64,000 bases of DNA from positions 1,793,290 to 1,857,289 of the forward strand of contig BDSI01000004.1 in the NCBI GenBank assembly GCA_003117195.1, written 5' to 3'. Shown here piece by piece: positions 51,401 to 63,000 of the stretch. The notes beneath the pieces are model-generated. The model did not search any database, was not told the DNA's origin, and saw nothing but the letters and a program-made list of their open reading frames with translations. The translations under genes were made by a program, and so were the position numbers. How positions within the stretch are numbered: the first letter of the stretch is position 1; every line of letters starts with the position of its first letter. The DNA comes from Eudorina sp. 2006-703-Eu-15 (Eukaryota; Chlorophyta; Chlorophyceae; Chlamydomonadales; Volvocaceae).

Positions 51401-52681
51401 GACATCAGCGCCCACCGGCTATGTTACGGAGATCCAAAGAGTTATCCAGGGATCACTTAAGAAGGGAATAGGGTTTAAGATTTAGGGTTCAGGGTTGAGA
51501 GATGAGATGGCAGGGATGAGATGGCTGCAGGTGTCATGAACAAGCGACCAGGTGCCTTGCCTGGACGAGCGCAGCCAGGCTGCACCGCGCGCTGGCCTGG
51601 CCTGCGCCTCCGCCTGCGCCTCCGCCACTGCTTGGCTCTTCGTCGCCCCCAGCCCCCCGTCCACCGCCGCCGCCCCGCTCCGTCGACCCTGGTCGGCTGT
51701 CCGACGGGTCTCGATCGCTCTCCGCAGCGGAACCGCCCCCGGCTGCCGCCACCGCTGCCGCCGCCGCTGCCGCCGCCGCCGCCGCCGCGCCTTCTGAAGC
51801 CTCCGCATCGTCCGCTCGCCGACCAGAGTCCCAAGGCCCGGTTCGTTCGGTCATGCCGCCGCGGTGAGGGACAGCGCCAGTCACAAAGGGGTTCGGCGTC
51901 GGCGACGGGGGCCCGGCGGCGTCGCCGCCAGATGCGGACACGACGGCACCTTCCGATGCCGCATTCCCCAGGGCCGCCATCGCCACCGTCGCACCCGACG
52001 TCAACCCAAACACCGCGCCGCTGGTCCCGGCCCCAACAGGCGCCGCTGGCCCAAACCTCCCACTGCCACCACCACCACCACCACCACCACCACCACCATC
52101 TTCACCACCACCGGCGGCGACTCCGTTGGCTGTGCCGGTGGCCGTCGCAGGCGCAGCTCCGCCGGACCGGCACGGTTGCAGCCCCGGCAGTGACAACACG
52201 GATGCACCGTGGTTCCGGAGCGAGAGCAGAGTGACGATCACGAGTTTGACGCCCACCGCATCCGCCGACGGAAGGCCGGACAGTATGTTTGTGTCGCCGG
52301 AAAGGATGTCGTCCACAATCGCCGCCTGGCGGCCGCGTCGCACACTGACGGTACGGTTGCGGGTGCTGTGGGGTGGCGGAGTGACGATGGGATGTACGAC
52401 GCCGTTCGGAGGAAGTGCAGTGGACGCCGCCGCGGTGAGGGCCGGCACCGCATCTGGCGGGGCCACCCCAGCGGAGGACAATGGCCCCGGAACAGAAGCG
52501 GAGGGAGGACCGGGTTGCCTGGGATTGAAAGCAGACAGCGCGGCGGGCGGCGGCGACTGGCCGTTGCCGCTCTCCGGGGCGGCGGCTGCGCCGCCGTTGC
52601 CGTCGTCGGCGCGCTCGGCGGCGGCGGCGGCGCCGCCGCAGCCGTCACTCGCGGTGACCTCGGCAGCGGCGGCCGACAGCA

Positions 52682-52713
<32 letters not shown>

Positions 52714-54360
52714 GCGGGCTCGTCTCCATCGCTGCGTCCGCGCGGCGACGGCGCTGCTGACGGCGCCGGCGAGGGCCGTGGTGACAACGGCCCGGACACC
52801 AAGCGGCTGAGCGACCGCTTATACGACGCCCTTCTGGACGGCGGCGAGGGCAGCCCTCCTTCGGGGGGCGAGGGGCCCCCCTCGTCCAGCATCGCGATCA
52901 CCACATGGGCGGAACTCGTGCGCGGTTCGTGAGCCTCCGGTGCCCCGCCCGTCGAGCGGCGTGGTCCCGGAGTGGGCGGCAGCGGCAGCTGCGGGGCCCG
53001 CGACGGCGGCTGCGGCTGCTCCGGCGGCTGCTCCGGCTGCAGGCGGTGCTCTAGGACCTGCGGTAGGGGGTGCGACTGGAGCGCCGCACGGGACGGCGTG
53101 GGCGTGAGGCCGAGCGTCCCCGTGACCGCCGCCGCTGCGACGCCGGCGCTGGCGCCCGCGGCGCGCGGGCGCGAGGTCCTGCCGACCCCGGACACCGCCC
53201 CGCCGGTGCTGATGCCCGCCGTGCCGCCGCCCAGCGGCAGGTTGGGCAGGAGCTCGCCCTCGCGGTCGATGTTCAGCAGGGCGGCCGCCAACACGAGCGC
53301 GAGCAGGTGCTGGGGCCCCAGCGCCGCCGCCAGCTCCAGGTGCGTGGTCAGGGTGAGGTAGATGCCCTGCGCCGGCGGAGGTGGTGGTGGTGGTGGTGGT
53401 GGTGGTGGTGGCGACGGCGGAGGTAGGTGGCGGTGGTGGCGACGGCGTGAGGTGGGGAGTGGTGGTGGCGACGGCGGCGCCCAAAGACAGGGGGGTCGGC
53501 AGGAGCAGATGGCAGCAGACAACGCGAAGGAGCCGTCACACTATAGAGGTCAAACGGTCGCATGAAAAGGGAAACCCCAGAGGGCTAGTATGCGAATTGT
53601 TTAGCAGGACGGACAAGTACGCCTGCCGGCCCGCGTCATGGCCGCCCGGCTCCTCTGAAATCCATCCACCCGTCCCTTGCCGGCGCATGGGCATACCTGC
53701 AGGACGCCCACCGAGTGCGCCAAGTTGAAGAACCGCCCCGCGCCCTGCTCGTCCGCGATCCGCACGAGGAACGACACCAGGGTCTCCTCCTCGACCAGCG
53801 CCAGCATCGACAGCGAGCTCGGCCCCACGCGCCGGGTCAGCGCCGAAAACACATCGCGCGCTTGGCTGCGGGCACGACCGCACACAGGGCGTGAAGACGG
53901 CACGGCGGCGGCGCACAGCGCGCGCAGACGAAGGACCGGGGCAATTGTTCCGGCAGGCGACAGTAAAAAACGACCGGCCAGCCCCACAGCCCGCACCTTT
54001 CTTGTGTCGGGTAAGCCAGACCCGGTGCCCACTTCACACACACACACACAAACGCGCCCTGGGTGCTGCAAGGACTTGAGGAGGTTGAACAGCGGACTGC
54101 GAGGCGCAGACCGCCCGGGATGGGCCTTCGCCCACTCCCTTGAGGGGGCACAGCGGTCACCGATCCCCGGGGATCGGGCACGCGCCCTAGGTTGAGAGCG
54201 AGGGGACAGAGGCCCCTTACGCCCCTTTCCCCCGTATCCGGGGGAAACCTTACGCCCCTTTCCCCCGTATCCGGGGGAAAGTGCTTCGGCGGTCTCCCGT
54301 ATGGGGCGGGTTAGCGCCCCCGGCCAGTGTCGGCCCGGCAGATATGTAACGATTCACACA

Positions 54361-54393
<33 letters not shown>

Positions 54394-57300
54394 GCGGCTC
54401 AGTTCTCTTTTACACACACGCACACACACGGCACTTACGGGCACCGTGTAGCTCACGGGCACGTGCGGCCAACGGCATGTGTGAGCTGCAGCAGCTTGCG
54501 GCGCCCGAGTGCGGCCCCAGATCCCACTGCTCGCCCGCCCTCACCCCACCAGACCTCCCCGGGGGCCCGCCAGCCGCCCATTGGGCCCCCCACAGCTCCA
54601 GATCCCGCTCCCACTGCTCCAGATCCCGCTGACCCAGATCCCACTGCTCCAGATCCCGCTGACCCAGATCCCACTGCTCCAGATCCCGCTGACCCAGATC
54701 CCACTGCTCCAGATCCCGCTGACCCAGATCCTACAGCTCCGCCCACTAACCCGGATCTCACGAGGCACTGCGCCCCGCCCCCAGCTCTTTGGGCCCCCCC
54801 TGCCCTCCCTCACCCCATCAGCTCCTCCTGCTTCATGCCCCACAAGTTCCCTCGCGTGTCCAGCAGCGCCACGCTGCTCCGCCGCACCACCGTCCGCAGC
54901 CGCTGTCGCGCCACGCTGGCCGGCAGCGCCGCCACGCTGAACGACGCGCCCGCCAGGCCGCTGGGCGGCACCGCCGACGCCAGCAGCATCTCCCCGCGCC
55001 GCCGCATCAGCAGCAGCCCAACCGACGACGCCGCGTCGCGCACCGCCGCCTCGTCGGCCGCGCTGAACGGCACGATGCGCCGCTCGCCCTCCTCCGCGCC
55101 CGCCTCCCGCCAGGGCGTCCACCTGTTGACCATCACCAGCAGCGCGATCACGTCGCCGGAGCCGGGGGCGGTTTGCCCGTGCGGCGCCGACCCATGGTTC
55201 AAGCCGTGGGTCGTCGCGCCGTGTGAGGAGCTGTGATGCGTGTGCGCACTGCCGTGGTGGTACGCGTGTGCCGCGCCGTGGTGGTACGTCGAACCGCCTC
55301 CCGCATTGCGGTGAAGCGCAGCCGCGTGGTGGTAGGTGGTGACGCCGAAGACCGGAACGAACATCATGGACTTGGAGGTGTATCCCGAGGGCAGCTCCTG
55401 TGCGACGGAGTGGGGTCCAGGGAAGGGAAGGAAAAGAAGGCTTGGGAGGCTCGGGAAGGGCTGCATCCAGGGCTCCGACATCGTGTGGATGACAATGACG
55501 ATGGCATTGGCATCCGTGACAAACACCCGGCCCCGCAACGGCGGCGGCTCGTTCCCAGCATTACCCCTTTTCCCTCCTGATCTTCCTCAGCTCTCGTGCC
55601 ATCGTCCTCCTGGACCGTCCTCGGCTGATCGACACTTGTCACGAAGTCGCTGTCCCCGGTTTGTCTTCTCCGCGTCCCTTCCCGACACCTCCTGCGGCCC
55701 CGGTACTTTTACCATCGTAGACCGCACAGCTTGCCCACACCTCTGCTTCATTCATTTTCCTACCGCACCACCCCTCCCTCCCCAACCAGCTTCCGGCAGC
55801 CCCCACCTCGAGCTCGGCGTTGAACTCCTCCTCCCGCGCCACGTCGTCCACACGCAGCCACCTCGCCCGCCGGACCACGGAGCCCGCCAGCGTGCCCTCC
55901 AGCGGCAGTATCTGCAAAGGGGGGTTGAATTAATCAAGAATTAAACCCAAAAAACAGGCCCAGACACACCCAGAAAAAATAGCATACTTCTGCAAAGGGG
56001 GGGCGGAGGTGGGAAAGAGTAGGAGCTGCTCCTCAGGAAGGTAGGTGTTCAGTGAGGCGCCCACCCGAACCGCCAAGGCCCAAGGTATGTGTGTGGCACG
56101 GCATCCCACAGTGTGATGAAGACGGTCTGGACTGGCGGGCTGCAGGCCTGTGTGTCCTGCCGTGGCCCAGCCTCGAGCGAGACCCGCGAGTGTCGCGCTG
56201 ACCGTCGTCGCTTTCCGTGAAATCATGCCCCGATGCCCGCAGCGCCCCCCTGCCAGGCGAGGGAGCCACCTGCGGCGCCCCCCTCACCCTCTCCCAAGTG
56301 ACCCTATCCTTGGCATATCTCCAGGCGGGATTGTGACCCACCCGGTTCGCGTCCGCGGCGCTGTAGCGGGTCGCGGGCCACAGCTGGCCCCGGGAGTGGT
56401 CCACCACGTACATCTTGATCACGTCGCACTCGATGACCTGCGGCCGGTCCCATGCCGCCACCAAGACAAGATTAAACAAGCTGGCAGACAGACAGACAGA
56501 CAGACGAACAGACAGACAACCTTTACCCAAACGGACAGGCAGGCAGGCAGGCTGACTGGCCATCAGATCCGTCGCGTGCCCGAACGAGACCACCCCAAGC
56601 TGCGACCCCAACCATCTCATCGACCGGCCAACCTTCCAAACATGAAAGCTCAGACGCCGGGCGAGGGGGCGCACCTTGTACAGCGTGTCGAGGATGGTGG
56701 CAAAGGTGTCCCTCAGCGACATGCCCGGGGCCTCCAGCACCCGCGCATACAGCTTCAGCAGCATGTCACGTCGGATGCCCGCCGCCTTCTCCTCCTCCGC
56801 GGCGGCCATCATGGCGCGCGCCATGCTCAGCTCCTCATGCATGTGGATCGCCAACGCCTGGAAGAGGCGCGGGCCAGAGGGACGGAGGCCAAAGGGACGG
56901 ATATGGCGAGGGTCAATGCATGGCTTTGGATGCATGGCTTTGTTTGCATGGCTTTGATTGCATGGCTTCGGATGCATGACTTTGGATGCATGGCTTTGGA
57001 TGCATGGCTTTGTTCGCATGGCTTAGGATGCATGGCTTTCGATGCATGGCTTTCCTCCTGATTATCAACAAAGGAGCCCACGCGCGCGAAGCACGTCGGC
57101 GCGCCATCCCCGCGCGTTAGGATCCCCACGGGTGACCAAGTCCTGATGCTCATCAGGGCCAAACCCCGCCCATGATCGTGCCGCTGGACGCGGAAATGCA
57201 CCACGGCCCGACCGCTTGCCTTGAGGTCGGAGGGCGTCGAGCTCATCAGCACCAGCTGTTTGAACACGCCGGGCCCTAGGCCCACAGCCAGGCGCGGCAC

Positions 57301-58593
57301 CATGGTTCCCGCAGCTGCCACTGCCTCCGGCGCGCAAATCGGCAGCGTCGGCGAGACGCCATCCGGCGTCGGCAGCGTCGCCGGTGCCACCGAGTGCGCC
57401 GGCAGCGGCATCGGCGGCGGCACTTGGGGCTGGCCGGTCGCCGCGGCCGCGGCCGCGGCCGCTGCGCTCGCGGTCGCGCCGTCAAGGCCTTTGAGCAGCT
57501 TGCAGAGCTCCTCCTCCTCCGCAAGGAAGCTGTTCCGGGCGGTTGTGTACCGCTCCATCGCCTGCGCCACCAACACCACCGCGTGGTTTGGGGGGGGGCC
57601 CAGGGCGGTCCAATGAGTCTCATGAGGGGCAGCGCAGGCCGCAGGACAGTCATCCGATGGTGATTCCATAGGACAACTACAATTCCATGCAACGAATCTT
57701 CGCAGGCCCCGGCTCATTGTGAGGCTAACCGCCGGTTTGAATGTTACATGATGCTTACATCGAGCATCACGTCCGATATGGGCCCCACTCTCTTCCGCAC
57801 CTTTTTGAACTGCGGGCTGGACAGGAAGGCCTCCCGGTCCATAGCACCCCCCGCGCCTCCGCCACCCGGACACGCCGGTGTGACGCCCGCAGCTCCGATG
57901 CCAGAAGGGGAGTCCGGCGGGTTGCCCGCGCCCAACTGCACACAATCCAGTGCGGGAGGATCGAGGATTACGGCACGGCACTCAATGATACGATGGGTAC
58001 CCCAATGGCAGTACCACAAAACGGGAATGCGGGCCGGGACCTCCAAGGGCTTCCCACGGCGCAAGCGTGAAAGGGCATATTCAGAACCGAGGACGCAGCG
58101 CAGAAGCACCTGGTGGTAACGGTGGCCTGTGCAGCAGCTACACTTTGGCCAAACCGTCCCTAGTCTTCCATTCGTTTCTGGGGATAGGAGGGTGCCTGCA
58201 GCCCGTAGAGCCCCCATGTTACCTCACCTCGCACTCCAGCAGGTAGGTGACCATCTCTCCCTTGCCCTTGACCGCGATCTTGCCGCGAACCTTGCACTGG
58301 AACCGATCCTTGATAAGCTCGTACGTCGTACAGCTGAGCTGGATCTCGCCGGCGATGCCTGAAACCCAGGCACACACACACATGCACCGGGCGGGCGGGC
58401 GGGTTGCATTTCTAAACACATGCACCGGCTCAGATTTTTTTACACACACAAACGAGCCGAACAACAGTTTTCGTCCTTCACCGCGCCCCTGATTGCCGGG
58501 TTGGGTATCGGGTACATTTCTTACGCATACAGGCAAATGTTGCGCACCACTACGCCCACTGCATCACGTGCACCCCTGCCCCGTCTGCCGATC

Positions 58594-58648
<55 letters not shown>

Positions 58649-59965
58649 GTGCGGTCACGGGTAGCAGCAGCTCGCTCTGGGCCGACGGCGTTTCGCTGCC
58701 ATTGTGGGTGGAGCAGCAAGTCAATCAGCCAGCAAGCCGCTCGTCCTTAACCTCGCCGGCGCTCACCCAACGTTTCTTCTTTTCCTGGTTTCCGGTTTGT
58801 CGCGGTGCGGGGGTCCTCCTAGGCGCGTGTTAGGTGCACACGCATGGCCCACAGGCTGCCGGAACTCGAAGCCTTCCAGGCGCGCGCGGAGGAGCTAAAC
58901 GTCACGGTGGTCGCCGAGGCACTGGAGCCACGCGCGCGTGTTACGACGCGCGTTCCGGGAGTGATCAGCCCCGCCAACCCGACACCCAACCCCATCGTGG
59001 CGGCCATCCTTGCGCAGCGCGCCAGCTTCTTGTCAGCCGTCGACCACCGCGAGCTTTTCGCGTCCCCGCTGCAGCCGTGGCGGGTCGTCTACGTGGTGTC
59101 TTCCTTGGACGCGCCACACCTGGGTTTCTCCCGCCCGCGTGCCCCCGGCGCCTGTTCTTGCCCTTGCGTCTGTTGTTGCCCTGCGCCGGTGGTTGCCCCC
59201 GCTGCCCCTGCGCCTGTTGTTGCCCCCGGTTGCCCCCACCCGCCGCCCAACTGCATCCCCGGCGCGCAGCATGCATTTGCGCGCTTGGGCTTCCGGCGTA
59301 GTGGGGAGCTCTGTGAGAGTCCGCACGCCGGCAGTCCGCAGCATCTGCTATTAGTTCTTTGCCCCTGCGCTGTGCCGGCCGTTGACCGCGTTCGTACCCG
59401 GCACATCACTGCAAATTCGGCACCCGCATCTTTGCATTCCATTTGCTTTGCTCGTTTTTTCCTTCTTACTAACAACTTTTAGGACCGTCGCGCTCACGTG
59501 TGTCCCTGTCTTGCCATCCGCCTTGCATGTCCTCCGACTTCGCTTCGCTAACCACTGACGGTGCTGCTTCGCTTGGTGCTCCCGTTTCTGCATTCAGGTC
59601 AGTATCTTTTCCTTCTGCACGGGCTGGGACGGTTGTGCCGGGCACTTGCTTGCTGTCGGCATTGCACGCGCTGTTGACGCATACGCCCTTGCTTTTGCTG
59701 CACCTTAGGATCAGTAGGTAGCTTAGTAGAGTTTTCATCTGCATTAGCCTACGACGTCATAGCCGCTGCTTCTGCTGGCGTCCCGGCGCCCACCGGCGCT
59801 CGACAACGATACGGGGCGCTGCAGCATCCCGGCCTACACCACCTTGGGACTCCTTATGGACGACATATTTCGCCCTGGCATATTGGTAACTCTGGTCTCG
59901 GTCTCAGTCGTCGGTTGCATTGCTGGACACGGGTCTGCTTTTTCGCGGCTCAGCTTTTCTCTTTG

Positions 59966-60037
<72 letters not shown>

Positions 60038-63000
60038 TGCCGTGCGCAACGCTATGCGGGTACCTTCTCTACGTCAGGCCACGCAATCACCATCGCGAGC
60101 TGATGCCTGAGCACTTCAGCGCACAACAAGTGCACCTGGGGGCCACAAAAACCCTATCGCTTCGACATGATCTGTCGAATGGGGTCCCGCGCGACCCCGC
60201 GCCCGCTGCAAGCCGACGCGACCTTGCAACTTGGCGGGCAAGGGACGAGAGTGACATGAGCAACGGCTCGGAGCTTACCGGTGCTCTCCATCCGGCTGGC
60301 GGTGTTGCAGGTGTCGCCAAAGAGGTGCCACCGCGGGTTCTTGAAGCCCACCACGCCCGCCGTGACTGCGCCGCTGTGCATGCCAATGCGCACGTTGATC
60401 CCCGGCTCGCCGCTCATTTCCTGAAGCAGCGGCACACAGGCGCGGATCTCCAGCGCGGCGGCCGCTACCCGCTCCGCGTGGTCCAGACGCTCCTCCGGGG
60501 CGCCGCCCACAAGCATGTAGCTGTCGCCAATGGTTTCCACCTGCCGCGGACGCGCGCGCGAAAATCGACCCACGGGTCGGTGGTCGGGGATTGTAATGGG
60601 TCACGGTGGGTGTTCTGCAAGGGTCGTCTGTGCCAGCTGCGTGACCGGCCTTGTCCGAACCATGCACAACGTGGTCGATCGGATGCAGCTTGTCACAGCT
60701 GCGTCGACTAATCGTGTTCAGTCGACGACGTTGCATATGGCGTGGACCACGCCTGGCTTGTGACGCGAAATTTGCAGGGAAAGTCAAGGGTGTGTGCCCG
60801 GGGCGGCGGCAATCCACACCTTGTAAAGCCCGTACTTCTCAACAATTTCGTCGAATATGGTGTACATGCTGTTGAGATGGCGCATGGCCTCCTCGGCGGA
60901 TATGCGTGATGACAGCACCGTGAAGCCCACAATGTCTGCGAGCAGAACGTAGAGGAAGGCGCAGTCACGGTTGGTCAAGTAAGAGTTCGCATATCAACCG
61001 CCGCGTACGGTATCCCGGGCACGGACTATTGACGCTACGCAGACATCTTACGCTACGCAGGCAGCTCCACCCGAGGTTGGGTTTTACAGGACGACCTCAA
61101 AGCCATGGCCACCAGATGCTCGCGGCTCCGGGCCCTTGCCCCTGCAAACCCGCCCCTGGGACCGTAACCGCCTCCCCGATGTCTCGACGAGTCGCAGCGT
61201 TTTGACAAAGAACCGAGTCGTAGCGTTACGTCGGGCCTAGCCCAACATGCCATTACTGCTGGCTTTGATCCTCGTCGTGACTTTCCGTCGCTGCGGCCCG
61301 CTCGCCCGCGCGCGCTTCCCCCAGTCCACCACTCGAAACTCGCCTGTGAACAGCACGGTGGCATGAGGGAACGAGTCCGCGATGGTCTGCGCCCGCTGCT
61401 CTGGCCCCGCTTCCCACCACCGAAGCTCCTGCGCGACATCAAGACGCAGTGCTCTGGTGAGAGCGAGCCAGGAACTCGCAGCCCAGGCTCGACCATGCGC
61501 CCTGCGTATCGCCGCGGCCGATGTACCCGGGCACTGCGCCTGACGTTCAAGCGCGCTGCGCGCATCAGACCGTAAGCCGATACACGCGCAGTCCTCGGTC
61601 CATTCTCCGTTGATCACGGGGTCGTGACGGGCCCGGCCCATCTTCACCAGGCACAGGACGTCAATGCCCATCGGCGGGATAGGTCTAGGGCTGGTGCGTT
61701 GCCTGTGGAGGCTATGGTCCAAAGTACATGCTGCGGTGCGTTGCCTATGGTCCAAGGTACATGCTGCGGCTCTGGGCTGTATCGCCCCCGACGTGCCAGT
61801 GTGCACCGGGCGAACCCCGGGGAACCCCGGGACAGGACCCGCCATACCTTGAGCAGTCGGGCGATCCGTGGCGGCACCATGCTGTTGAGCAACGTGTCGC
61901 TGATGCGCGCCTCCTCCTCGGCCTGCCCAGGACAGGGCGCCGTGAAACGAAACCTCAAGATTGCCACCCGTCCACCCGCGCCCGTTATAAGCCCCACACG
62001 AGCCTGCAAAGGGCTCTACAGCAGGCTCTCACATTGGTCCACAAGACCCTGCACACTGATAAGACACCCGATGACCACCTATTTGCTATTTCCGTGCAAC
62101 GCTTTGCCGGCCAAAGGACGGGTGTGCGAATGCAGAGTGCTCCAGTCTCCGCGGTTGCCGCATCTCTCTGGGAAAAACAACACACATGGACTCACCTTCC
62201 AGCGCGCGTTGTCAATCTCGTTGACCAAACGCGACACGTAATTGGCCAGCACGTCCGTCTCAGGCGCCTTCCGGAAATTGATGTGTTCGCTCTCCGCATC
62301 GCCGTCCACGCCCACCTGCACGCCGACCGGGCATGCGCCCGCGCACCGCATGTGACACGGTCACGGCAGGCCCTGTACATCGCATGCAGGCCTAGTCGAG
62401 GTAAGGCCCCTTTGTGGGTGCTGTACTGCAAATGAGACACGACGGTACGACGGTACGACGATGACCCCGGGGATGCCGTCCTTGGCTGGTGGGTGATGAC
62501 ACGCCATGCGGCTCAGTTTCCGTTCACGCGTGCCATGCCGTGCTTTCCTACCAATCGTTTGCAAAGGGAATTAGCTCCTCCGTACCATAATCATGCGCTT
62601 GAGGTACTTGAGCATTGTCTCGATGGGCATGATGACGTAGGTGGTCGCGTCCCGGCCAAAAAAGTACGCGGACAGCCCAAGGCACACTATGATGACGGTC
62701 GTCAGGATCACGTTCAGGCCGGCGTTCAGCTGCTGCCGCGTCGTCACATCGTACCTACGATCCAACACAAGGTACGTCTGGTCACCTCTTGCCCCTCCGG
62801 ATGCACGCGCCCCCACACAACCACCTGTCCCAGAGCCCGATACCCTACAGGCCCTACAGGCTGCACGGCCTCCGGAACGGACCTTGCTCTTACCTCACCC
62901 ACCACCCACGCTCCCAAAACGCACGCACGCAGAGCTGGTCTGCACGTCACCACAAGCCCATGGCGCCGCCGCGGCCCGCATCGCCCTGGCCCAGCGAACC

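Noticed and set aside
58594..60033. Long CA runs as possible centromeric or regulatory arrays
   Set aside because: Ordinary intronic microsatellites; similar short CA runs occur throughout the GC-rich parts.
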